Part shown: positions 33,736 through 41,019 of the stretch, piece after piece
How the letters are laid out: every line of letters begins with the position of its first letter
Position numbering within the stretch: the stretch's first letter is position 1
DNA from: Akkermansiaceae bacterium
Lineage (GTDB): Bacteria; Verrucomicrobiota; Verrucomicrobiia; Verrucomicrobiales; Akkermansiaceae
Assembly: GCA_903888515.1 (NCBI GenBank)
Contig: CAISTY010000097.1
Span: 1 to 64,000, forward strand
Reading direction: 5' to 3'
DNA: 64,000 nucleotides
Translations under genes and position numbers: made by a program
Notes under the pieces: model-generated
Database searches by the model: none
What the model was told of the DNA's origin: nothing
What the model saw: only the letters and a program-made list of their open reading frames with translations

Positions 33736-34850
33736 CCATTCACCGCGCTTTCAAACATCTCGCGGAATCTGCGGGAAACCTCGGGGATACTGTGATGCGA
33801 TTGGTAGTAGGCGTGCGCGGCGGATGAGTAGCTGGCACGGCGTTGGGGGTTGCCGAGCAGTCCATTGAGCTTGGTGACGAAATCATCCAGATCCCCGGCG
33901 ACTTCGCCGAGGCCGTGGGTAGCGACGACGCCGTCCGGATCGAAGGTGGTGACCACCGGTACTCCGAGACTCCAGGCTTCGAGAAAGGTGGTGGGAAAGC
34001 CTTCCAGTTCAGAGGTGCAAGCCAGCAGGGTGGCACCTGCATAGAGGTTTGCCAGAGTGGAGGCAGGTGCGCGTCCGTGAACCCGCACATTGGGCAAGAG
34101 CCGTGCCTCCTCCATCAGGATTGTGGCGTGTTCGGACTGTTGATTAGGGGTGCCAACGATATCAAACGCCACTTCCGGACAGCGCCTCGCCGCCTCGATC
34201 AGCCAATCCAGCCGCTTGGTCGGCGTGATCCTTCCGACCCACAGGACATGCGGTTTGGTATCCGGCATCGGTTGCCCTGCAGGCGGCAGCACCGCCATGG
34301 GGATGACCGTTGCGTTCCGCCCCGCGGCCGCATGCAACCCTTGCCGCTGCGTTTCAGTCTGGGCGATGATCGGGTTCGCATGATGCAATCCGCAACGATA
34401 TGCCTTTCCTTCGAGTCCCCAGGGACCGGCATTGAGGTGGGCTCCAAAATCGGCATCGCTGGCCAGACAGAATACAAAGGGACGTCCGAGCAACCGGCAT
34501 CCAAGGGCGGTTTGCCCGGTCTCAATTCCCGCACCCATCTGAAGATAAACATCGGCACCCGCCCGCCTCATTGCCCCTAACAGTCCAGTCGTTCGAGGAT
34601 GAATGTTCCTGAGCATGCGGAGTCCCGCATCCGGAGCATGACTCTTGAGCAGTCTAACACCTTCGGATTTCTCATTGTCAGACTGCCCGTGGTCGTAGGT
34701 AATCACTGTGACTTCACAGCCTTGGGAGACCAATCCCCTGGCCAGAGTTGCCAACTGGGTCTCGATCCCGCCGAGATAGCGTGGAATCTCCGCACCGGTG
34801 AGATGATCCAGGCACTTCAGCCCGATGATGCCGATTTTGAGGGAACGCAT
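33702..34850 (-). CDS. GT4 family glycosyltransferase
   Basis: 382 residues, starting MRSLKIGIIGLKCLDHLTG. The acceptor domain shows PRYLGGIETQLATLARGL, the donor domain PHVLWVGRITPTKRLDWLIE, VRVHGRAPAS and CTSELEGFPTTFLEAWSLGVPVV, the EX7E motif. It is a retaining transferase for an unknown NDP-sugar. The last residues before the stop (SRKVASLKV) are encoded by the right arm of repeat element E5, which shows that the element has grown into the coding end. It lies between the E6 and E5 elements and is followed by the sulfotransferase gene. Confidence 0.9.
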   Translation of the reverse strand: MRSLKIGIIGLKCLDHLTGAEIPRYLGGIETQLATLARGLVSQGCEVTVITYDHGQSDNEKSEGVRLLKSHAPDAGLRMLRNIHPRTTGLLGAMRRAGADVYLQMGAGIETGQTALGCRLLGRPFVFCLASDADFGAHLNAGPWGLEGKAYRCGLHHANPIIAQTETQRQGLHAAAGRNATVIPMAVLPPAGQPMPDTKPHVLWVGRITPTKRLDWLIEAARRCPEVAFDIVGTPNQQSEHATILMEEARLLPNVRVHGRAPASTLANLYAGATLLACTSELEGFPTTFLEAWSLGVPVVTTFDPDGVVATHGLGEVAGDLDDFVTKLNGLLGNPQRRASYSSAAHAYYQSHHSIPEVSRRFREMFESAVNGKSRKVASLKV

Positions 34851-35056
34851 AGATATAAAGAGTCGAAGGTCTAAAGGTCTTAAAGTCTAAAAGTCGATGA
34901 AGATGAGTCCTTGAGACTCCACTGCGGCTTGCCAGTGACCGGCGAATGCGCTTGCGCAAAGCTCTTCCCATTCTCGACCTTCGACTTTCGACTTTCAGAC
35001 TTTCGACTCTTCATCTTCTCGACTTTCAGACTTTTAGACCTTCGACTTTTAGACTC
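34851..35056. repeat. Heptamer-arm element E6 (reverse orientation)
   Basis: It fills the gap between the SDR stop and the GT4 start. Units like GTCGAAG and GTCTAAAG are at 34858-34897. The core at about 34900-34980 reads, on the minus strand, AGCTTTGCGCAAGCGCATTC and so is an inverted relative of the E5/E7 core. The long array of GACTTTC/GACTTTTA units at 34978-35056 runs up to the stop codon of the SDR gene. Confidence 0.82.
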
Positions 35057-35952
35057 TATGGATGCGCGAGCATATCGCGGAGTGTGCGCTGGAGGGGTAT
35101 GGTGGGGCTCCATCCGAGTTTCATGAGCGCGTCTGGGTCACCCACGGATCGATCGACGCCACCGCTGTGATACGAAGGGTTTTCCTGGATCCGATCGGCT
35201 TGGCCGGCGAGGGCGGCGAGGCGCTGAACCAAGGTGCGGCTGCGAGTGGAGCGACCGCTACAGACGTTATAGATTTGATAGTTGCGGCCCTTGGTTGCGA
35301 TCAGGCGGTAGGCTTCCACCGCATCCCTGACATCGATGAAATCGCGGAAGGACGAGAGATCTCCGAGGGCAATCGGTTTGTTGCCGGGTTCCCGGAGTTT
35401 CGCGCACAAGGCTCCGGCTAGCAGACGCTGCGGAAGACCGGGACCGAGCAGGTTGAAGGTGCGGGCAATGACGATGCCGACACCGAACTCGCGCCCGCTG
35501 GCAAGGGCGATTTGTTCCTGACCCCACTTCGATCGGCCGTAGGCATTTGCTCCGCCAGAAGGTGCCTTCTCATCGACCTTGGCAGGCGTGGGACGGTAAA
35601 CCGCCGCAGAGCTGGTGATCAGTACCCGAACCCGTTCCGATATGCCGCCGGCAACCGCCTCGATCAGGTTGCGAGTTCCTCCCGCATTGACGTGCCAAAG
35701 TGCCTCCTCGGTGGCAGGTGGGATGGCAGCCGCCAAATGAAATACCCACTGCGGCGGATCGGCTTCCGCCAACTCCTTCACCCGCTGAAAATCGGTTATG
35801 TCGATCGCATGATAATCATCGAGATCACCACGATCCGCCGGACCCCGGTCAAGCCCGATCAAGCGCGAACCGAGTTCCGACCGGCGCAGGTTGGCAGCAA
35901 GATAGCGGGCCGAAAAGCCGGAAGCGCCGGTGATCCAGATGGTTTTGGGCAT
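35056..35952 (-). CDS. NAD(P)-dependent SDR epimerase/reductase, NDP-4-keto-6-deoxysugar reductase-like
   Basis: 298 residues from the ATG at 35952 (MPKTIWITGASGFSARYLA). It is an extended SDR with GASGFSA near the start, VFHLAAAIPP, ITSSAAVYRP, the catalytic pair in YGRSKWGQEQ, ARTFNLLGPGLPQ and SSFRDFIDVRDAVEAY. The last two blocks are characteristic of GDP-4-keto-6-deoxy-mannose reductase-like enzymes (Rmd type). It overlaps or abuts the nucleotidyltransferase gene upstream (stop at 35954), and the 4,6-dehydratase gene is two genes upstream, which supports a role in making an NDP-6-deoxysugar. UDP-sugar specificity is not excluded. Its stop codon directly abuts repeat element E6. Confidence 0.8.
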   Translation of the reverse strand: MPKTIWITGASGFSARYLAANLRRSELGSRLIGLDRGPADRGDLDDYHAIDITDFQRVKELAEADPPQWVFHLAAAIPPATEEALWHVNAGGTRNLIEAVAGGISERVRVLITSSAAVYRPTPAKVDEKAPSGGANAYGRSKWGQEQIALASGREFGVGIVIARTFNLLGPGLPQRLLAGALCAKLREPGNKPIALGDLSSFRDFIDVRDAVEAYRLIATKGRNYQIYNVCSGRSTRSRTLVQRLAALAGQADRIQENPSYHSGGVDRSVGDPDALMKLGWSPTIPLQRTLRDMLAHP

Positions 35953-35953
35953 G

Positions 35954-36685
35954 CTAATGATTGAGATATGCCTTTTCGTCACGCTCGAATTCTTCCTGGG
36001 CGAGGGCGTAGTCGTCCAGGCGGCCGATGTCGAGCCAGCGGCAGGCTTGGCGGAAGCAGGCGACTTTTCCGCCGGTTTGATGGACCTTGAGCACGAGATC
36101 CGGCATGTCGAGTCGCTGGGCGGGAAGCACATGCTTGAGTGCTCCCGCGCCAATCACGTTGACCCCCATGCTGACATCAAAGTGGAAGGTCGGCTTCTCG
36201 CGGAAACCCACGAACTCGCCGGATTGCCCGGAGTCCACGACCCCGAAATCGATTTTCACTTCCCGAGGAAACACCCCGACCGTTAGATCGGCCTGTTGTT
36301 CACAGTGATAGCGGATCATCTCGGCGAAGTTGAGGGTCGTCAGCAGGTCGCCGTTCATCACAATCACCGGATCGGTCAGGTTGCTGAGCAAGGATAAGGG
36401 TCCCGCAGTTCCCAGTGGCTCATCCTCGCCAACGTAGTCGATCTGGAGCCCGAAACGGCTGCCATCGCTGCAGACCGCCTTGATCAACTCGGCAAGGTAA
36501 CCGGTCGAGATGGTGACATCGACGAAGCCGGCCTGCGCCAGGCGTTGTAGCAGAATCTCGATGATCGCCTTGTTTCCCAGCGGCACCAGTGGCTTCGGGA
36601 AAACCGCGGTGAGAGGCCGCAGCCGGGTCCCCTTGCCGCCGGCAAGGATCACCGCCCGGACGTTGCGAATATCTTCGGTATTCAT
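35954..36685 (-). CDS. Sugar-1-phosphate nucleotidyltransferase
   Basis: 243 residues. The nucleotidyltransferase signature VILAGGKGTRLRPLTAVFPKPLVPLG is present at 12-37 (cited in parts), followed by IDYVGEDEPLGTAGPL, VIVMNGDLLTTLNF (metal Asp) and the product-side VSMGVNVIGAGAL. The single-domain length, without a C-terminal beta-helix, fits mannose-1-phosphate guanylyltransferase-like or glucose-1-phosphate-type enzymes. With the 4,6-dehydratase at 36.9 kb and the reductase that follows, it would activate the sugar for an NDP-6-deoxyhexose. The nucleotide cannot be read from sequence. Its TAG stop lies one base from the SDR start. Confidence 0.87.
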   Translation of the reverse strand: MNTEDIRNVRAVILAGGKGTRLRPLTAVFPKPLVPLGNKAIIEILLQRLAQAGFVDVTISTGYLAELIKAVCSDGSRFGLQIDYVGEDEPLGTAGPLSLLSNLTDPVIVMNGDLLTTLNFAEMIRYHCEQQADLTVGVFPREVKIDFGVVDSGQSGEFVGFREKPTFHFDVSMGVNVIGAGALKHVLPAQRLDMPDLVLKVHQTGGKVACFRQACRWLDIGRLDDYALAQEEFERDEKAYLNH

Positions 36686-36905
36686 AGAAGTCTAAAAGTC
36701 GAACGTCTAAAAGTCGAAGGTCTAAAAGTCTAAGGTCGGAAGATTAGAAGTCGAAGGTCTAAAAGTCTAAAAGTCGAAGGTCGAGAATGAGGGGTGCTTT
36801 GCGCGGAGGCATTCGCTAGTCCATGGCATGCTGAAGTGGTTTCCGAAGGGCTCGTCTTCATCGACTTTCAGACTTTCGACTTTCAGACCTTCAGACTTTT
36901 ATACA
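36686..36905. repeat. Heptamer-arm element E7
   Basis: It fills the 213-bp gap between the 4,6-dehydratase stop and the nucleotidyltransferase start. The left arm (36689-36782) is the longest array seen: GTCTAAAA GTCGAAC GTCTAAAA GTCGAAG GTCTAAAA GTCTAAG and more. The core at about 36786-36858 contains GTGCTTTGCGCGGAGGCATT, and the right arm 36858-36903 has GACTTTC AGACTTTC GACTTTC AGACCTTC units. It is parallel to E5 and opposite to E6. Confidence 0.83.
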
Positions 36906-37876
36906 ACATATCCCCGGTTGACGTAGTCCTGGGGATGGTTTTTGATGTGTTCGAAGGTTGCAACCAGTCCCTCGTCGAGGCTGACTTTCGGTTCCCATTC
37001 CATCAACTTCTTGGCTCGGCGGTTATCGCTGATCAGGCGCTGGACCTCACTGCCCTCGGGGCGGATTCGCTGGTCCTGTTGCTCGACGTTGAACTCGCGG
37101 CCGGCGATCCGGCCGATTTTGGTGACCAGTTCGCGGATCGAGACTCCTGAGCCCACGCCGAGATTGACGGTGTGGCCGATGACCCGCTCCGACCGGGCCG
37201 CCGCGAGGAATCCGGCGGCGGTGTCGGTGACAAAGGTCAGATCCCGGACTGGATCGAGATTCCCAAGCTTAAGCTCATTTCCCGCAATGGCCTGGGTCAT
37301 GATCGTCGGAATGATCGCACGCTGGCTTTGGCGCGGACCATAGGTATTGAAGGGACGCACGATGGTCGTCGGCATCTTGAAACTCAGCCAATAGCTTTCC
37401 GCCAACTTGTCAGCTCCGATCTTGGTCGCCGAATACGGCGACTGTCCGACCAGCGGGTGATTCTCGTCGATCGGCACATACTGGGCCGAACCATAGGTCT
37501 CGCTGGTTGAAGTGTGCAGCATGCGTTCCACTCCGTGCTGACGGCAGGCATCGAGCACGTTCAGCGTGCCAATGACGTTGGTCTGCACATACGATGAGGG
37601 TGCGACATAAGAGTAGGGAATCCCGATCAGCGCCGCGAGGTGAAACACCCAGTCGCAGCCGGCCACCGCTTTGGTGACGGATCCGGCGTCGGCGATGTCG
37701 CCAGGCACGATTTCGATCGCTTCACGGATTTCATCGGCAACATGTTCCAGATGATGCCACTTGCCTTGGGAATTGTAGTGGACGAAGGCACGGACACGGT
37801 AACCCTCGCGGACCAACAATTCAACAAGGTGGCTGCCGATGAAGCCGGCACCGCCGGTAATCAAAACGGATTTCAT
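36899..37876 (-). CDS. NAD-dependent NDP-sugar 4,6-dehydratase (LegB-like)
   Basis: 325 residues from the ATG at 37876 (MKSVLITGGAGFIGSHLVELL); the upstream extension is not conserved-looking. GGAGFIG, VRAFVHYNSQGKWHHL, VFHLAALIGIPYSYVAP, TSTSETYGSAQYVPIDE (dehydratase Ser-Glu pair), YSATKIGADKLAESY and RPFNTYGPRQS are the pattern of the LegB-type UDP-GlcNAc 4,6-dehydratases and of related GDP-mannose dehydratases. The rest of the legionaminic acid pathway (LegC, LegI, LegF) is absent, so it more likely works with the nucleotidyltransferase and the Rmd-like reductase downstream. The gene ends directly at element E7. Confidence 0.85.
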   Translation of the reverse strand: MKSVLITGGAGFIGSHLVELLVREGYRVRAFVHYNSQGKWHHLEHVADEIREAIEIVPGDIADAGSVTKAVAGCDWVFHLAALIGIPYSYVAPSSYVQTNVIGTLNVLDACRQHGVERMLHTSTSETYGSAQYVPIDENHPLVGQSPYSATKIGADKLAESYWLSFKMPTTIVRPFNTYGPRQSQRAIIPTIMTQAIAGNELKLGNLDPVRDLTFVTDTAAGFLAAARSERVIGHTVNLGVGSGVSIRELVTKIGRIAGREFNVEQQDQRIRPEGSEVQRLISDNRRAKKLMEWEPKVSLDEGLVATFEHIKNHPQDYVNRGYVV

Positions 37877-37919
37877 GGGTAGTGTGGTGTTAGGAGAAGA
37901 AGTCGGAAATCTCCTGGCT

Positions 37920-39365
37920 TCATCCTTGGTAGGACACCCGTTCCGGTTGCAAACTCTCATCGGCAATAGTCCAAGACTCTTCTCTATCAGAATCTAAAGA
38001 GGCATCCTCCGGGAAAACCGGCCCCCCATCGACGGTGTTCTCGCGCTGGACCCAAACGCGGAGTGCGACAGCCAGAGCTGCCCACATCGGAACCACTCCT
38101 TCACGGGGATAGAATGTCTGGGCGCCCAATCCGGCAATCAGGAGCGCCAGCAAAAGAGCCAGCGCCACCCCACCGGTCACTTCGAAAACCATGTCCTCTC
38201 GATCACGGAATAAACCGTAGCTGCGTGTCAGCAGCAGCCAGAAAATCGGCAGGCCGCACAGAAATCCGAGAATGCCATTGTCGAGAAGATACTCCAGATA
38301 TGCATTGTGTGGATGGCCGAATTCTTCGCTGAGACTGTCGAGAAGCCAAGCTGCAAGACCGGTCCGTTGCATAGCATTTCGACCATGTCCGACCACCGGA
38401 GACTTTTCAATTTCCTGGATGACATAGGGCCAGATCCGGCTCCGGCCGGCCGTTATCTCGCTGTCATCAGTGTTGCTGACAAAGTTGCCTTCTGTCTTGC
38501 CGAAACCTTGGAACATCCGATCCCGGACCGCCGGAACGAAGATCACAACGACTGCCACAGCCAAGGGGATCAGAGGCAATAGTTTCCGCCATTTTACCAC
38601 ACACAGGGTCAGACCGATCAACCCCCAGGTGGCGTAGCCGGTGCGTCCGCCTGTCACCGCCTGTCCCAGCAGAATCACCCCCGAGGCACCGCAAAGCATC
38701 AACTTCACCGCCCAGCGCTTGAAATAGAATGAGAAGGCAATCACTGCCCAGCCCGCGCCAGCGAGCATCATCGACAAATCCACCCGATGGTAGCCCACGT
38801 CCTTAGCCAGTCGTCGTGCAGCGCGTGCGCTCAATTCGTCACCGGATGAAAGGTCGAAATGCAAGCCCATTGATTTGATCGAGAGCAGCGCAAGGATGAA
38901 ATAAACCGAAAGGATCGCGGCGAGCGCGATGAATACCCGATCACGGGTTCGACAGCCGTCGTATAACATCAGCGCGGGCAGCAAGAACTTCAGGGGATTG
39001 ATGAAATAATCGAGAAACAGATCAAGGCGTGTTCCCACATAGAAGGAAGATGGATCGATGAATGCCCTGAGAAAGGCCAGCACCAGCACCGTTACAAAGA
39101 GCCATAATGCGGTCTTCACCCCCCTAGGAATATCCCACTCGCTTCCCTCCTCCGCCAGCTGACTGAGCCATGCAAAACCGATGCTGAGAAACAGGAGGTT
39201 CCACAGATTCAGACCGGGGACTCCCGCAATCCTGCGCGGCATGTCGGGATGCTCGAGGAAGGCAAAGAGCACAATCCCGCCAAGCAGCGCGTTAAACCAA
39301 TTTCTCCACGCGTATCCTGCCAGAAACAGGACGACCAGCGTCATGACGGTGATGCGGATGGACAT
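37920..39365 (-). CDS. O-antigen ligase/polymerase-type membrane protein (Wzy/WaaL-like)
   Basis: 481 residues with about ten to twelve predicted membrane helices. The large periplasmic loop before the last helices holds ITAGRSRIWPYVIQEIEKSP, VVGHGRNAM and the family signature HPHNAYLEYLLDNGILG, which is typical of O-antigen ligases and Wzy polymerases with a C-terminal Wzy_C-like loop. With Wzx at 26.8 kb and the Wzz-like gene at 43.1 kb it probably polymerises the repeat units in the periplasm. Ligase and polymerase cannot be distinguished by sequence. It is encoded upstream of the 4,6-dehydratase, 43 bp away. Confidence 0.87.
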   Translation of the reverse strand: MSIRITVMTLVVLFLAGYAWRNWFNALLGGIVLFAFLEHPDMPRRIAGVPGLNLWNLLFLSIGFAWLSQLAEEGSEWDIPRGVKTALWLFVTVLVLAFLRAFIDPSSFYVGTRLDLFLDYFINPLKFLLPALMLYDGCRTRDRVFIALAAILSVYFILALLSIKSMGLHFDLSSGDELSARAARRLAKDVGYHRVDLSMMLAGAGWAVIAFSFYFKRWAVKLMLCGASGVILLGQAVTGGRTGYATWGLIGLTLCVVKWRKLLPLIPLAVAVVVIFVPAVRDRMFQGFGKTEGNFVSNTDDSEITAGRSRIWPYVIQEIEKSPVVGHGRNAMQRTGLAAWLLDSLSEEFGHPHNAYLEYLLDNGILGFLCGLPIFWLLLTRSYGLFRDREDMVFEVTGGVALALLLALLIAGLGAQTFYPREGVVPMWAALAVALRVWVQRENTVDGGPVFPEDASLDSDREESWTIADESLQPERVSYQG

Positions 39366-39823
39366 GGGCGGAGAGAGGTGTTTCGGTTGCGGCTGCGCCG
39401 TTCGGTGTTTCGGTGGGGAGAAAGGGTCGGTCGCTTCGCACTGGTTCTTTCTCTATTCTCCTGCCGATCTACCGAAACACTGGCAGCGCAGCCGTACTGC
39501 AACACTGAGACGGAGGACAGAAGTCAGAAGTCGGAGGTCGGAAGTCAGGTATCAGGAGACAGGACGCGCCGGTCACACCGATGACCGTAAAGCCACAGCT
39601 GAACTGCGTCGTGGTTCATGCTATCATATCCGACACGCTGCCGCCTATGGTCGATTCCGCCAAAACGGGCGGAAAACCTGCGGCAATGGAAAAAAAGGAT
39701 AACGACCGAGGTCGCCCCGCCATGGTGGCTGCCCTTGCCCATCGAATTGGACGCAGAAAGGCGCGGTGGGAAAGCACGACATTTGTGAAAGACGGATCAC
39801 AGTTAGAACTACACCGGACCTCT
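39366..39823. other. Intergenic region of 458 bp with a degenerate heptamer array and repeat D
   Basis: From 39504 to about 39560 the + strand reads units such as CAGAAGT CAGAAGT CGGAGGT CGGAAGT CAGGTAT CAGGAGA, a one-armed heptamer array. The dispersed repeat D follows at 39709-39815 and reaches almost to the stop of the WecB-like gene at 39824. No gene was recognised; short open frames here lack support. Confidence 0.5.
39709..39815 (+). repeat. Dispersed intergenic repeat D, copy B
   Basis: Best-preserved copy of the repeat also found at 18164-18271 and 48905-49009: AGGTCGCCCCGCCATGG at the left, TGCCCTTGCCCATCGAATTGG in the middle (cited in part) and GATCACAGTTAGAACTACAC at the right. 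Same orientation as the other copies. On the minus strand its right half can be read as VLTVIRLSQ, similar to VIQTVTRLSQ and VVQTVTLLS in the other two, which may be coincidence of the shared DNA. Confidence 0.62.
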
Positions 39824-40942
39824 TCATCGGGCGTTATGCAGCAATTCGTGGACGATGCGCCCGGCGGTGTGGCCGTCCCACAGCGGCGGGGTTGCGCCGA
39901 GGCGTTCCGGTGCGGCGAGCAGTTGGATGATATCGTCGCGTAGGGTGGCCACCGATGTGAGGCGGTTGCTGCCGACGGTGATGGTGATCGGACGTTCGGT
40001 GTTCGGCCGCAGGGTGAGGCAGGGGGTGCGGAAGTAGGTGCTCTCTTCCTGTAGGCCGCCGGAGTCGGTGAGCAGGAAGCGCGCGTGTCGTGTTAGATTC
40101 AGCGAGTCGAGGTACCCGAGCGGTTCGAGCGTGCGCACGCCCGGATGGGCGTCGAAGCTAAGGCCAAACTCGGCCATCCGCCCGCGGGTCCGCGGATGGA
40201 TTGGAAAGAGGATCGTCCACTGCCCGGACAAGCTGGTGAGTTCGCGAACGATCACTTCGAGATTTTCGCGGGTGTCCACATTCGACGGACGGTGCAGGGT
40301 CACGTAAACGAAGCGGCCTTGTTGCAGACCCAGACGCTCTAGGGTATTGGCACCTGCCGCCTGGTCGAGTTGATCGATCAACGAGTCGATCATCACATTG
40401 CCAACGCAGCGGATTTTTTTCTCGTCCACTCCTTCGCGGCGCAGGTTGTCGTTGCCGTCGGTCGAGGGAGTGAGCAGCAGGTCGGCAAGCGCATCGGTGA
40501 CGAGGCGGTTGAGTTCCTCGGGCATGCCGCGGTCAAAGCTGCGCAGGCCGGCCTCGATGTGAGCCACCGGGATGCCGAGTTTGGCCGCCACCAAGGTGCA
40601 GGCCATGGTGGAATTGACGTCGCCCACGACCACCACCCAGTCGGGGTTTTCCCGCAAACACACCGGCTCGAAGGCGAGCATGATGTTAGCGGTCTGCGCG
40701 GCATGGGAGCCCGAGCCGATTTCGAGGTTGTCATCCGGTGCCGGAATCCCCAGCTCCTGGAAAAACACTCCTGACATCTTCTCATCATAATGCTGGCCGG
40801 TGTGGACGAGGCGGAAATTGATTTTCCTGCCGCCGCCGTTGCCTGCGGAGTTATGTGCCCGGATCGCATGGATCACCGGAGCGATCTTCATGAAATTCGG
40901 ACGCGCACCGGCAACCAGCAGCAGTTTCAGGGGCTTGGTCAT
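39824..40942 (-). CDS. wecB: UDP-N-acetylglucosamine 2-epimerase, non-hydrolysing (WecB/WbpI family)
   Basis: 372 residues, starting MTKPLKLLLVAGARPNFMKIAPV. The GT-B-like fold is marked by VAGARPNFMK, LVHTGQHYDEKMSGVFF, VVVGDVNSTMA, HIEAGLRSFDRGMPEELNR, VTLHRPSNVD, FPIHPRTR and LLTDSGGLQEESTY. The enzyme interconverts UDP-GlcNAc and UDP-ManNAc; the WbpI subgroup acts on UDP-GlcNAc3NAcA instead. Because wbpA, wbpB-, wbpE- and wbpD-like genes occur in the same cluster, the WbpI role is as likely as WecB. UDP-ManNAc(A) would also suit the WecG/TagA transferase at 1.3 kb. Located between repeat D and the deacetylase-DUF354 gene. Confidence 0.9.
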   Translation of the reverse strand: MTKPLKLLLVAGARPNFMKIAPVIHAIRAHNSAGNGGGRKINFRLVHTGQHYDEKMSGVFFQELGIPAPDDNLEIGSGSHAAQTANIMLAFEPVCLRENPDWVVVVGDVNSTMACTLVAAKLGIPVAHIEAGLRSFDRGMPEELNRLVTDALADLLLTPSTDGNDNLRREGVDEKKIRCVGNVMIDSLIDQLDQAAGANTLERLGLQQGRFVYVTLHRPSNVDTRENLEVIVRELTSLSGQWTILFPIHPRTRGRMAEFGLSFDAHPGVRTLEPLGYLDSLNLTRHARFLLTDSGGLQEESTYFRTPCLTLRPNTERPITITVGSNRLTSVATLRDDIIQLLAAPERLGATPPLWDGHTAGRIVHELLHNAR

Positions 40943-41019
40943 GGGGGAGTCGGGAGTCTGGTCTCTGGTTTCTGGGGCGAAGCCTCGCTAGGTCATTAGC
41001 GCATCATCGGCATCGGCGG
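40943..41019. repeat. Short degenerate heptamer array
   Basis: Between the WecB-like start and the fusion-protein stop: GGGAGTC GGGAGTC TGGTCTC TGGTTTC TGG, 7-bp spacing over about 31 bp (40945-40978). One arm only. Small but matching the period of E1-E7. Confidence 0.4.

Noticed and set aside
33521-36905. CRISPR array
   Set aside because: The repeats are 7-8 bp degenerate units without spacers of constant length, and no cas gene is present.
36899-37876. Legionaminic acid pathway
   Set aside because: Only a LegB-like dehydratase is present; LegC, LegH, LegG, LegI and LegF candidates are absent, and the neighbouring genes fit a 6-deoxysugar route better.
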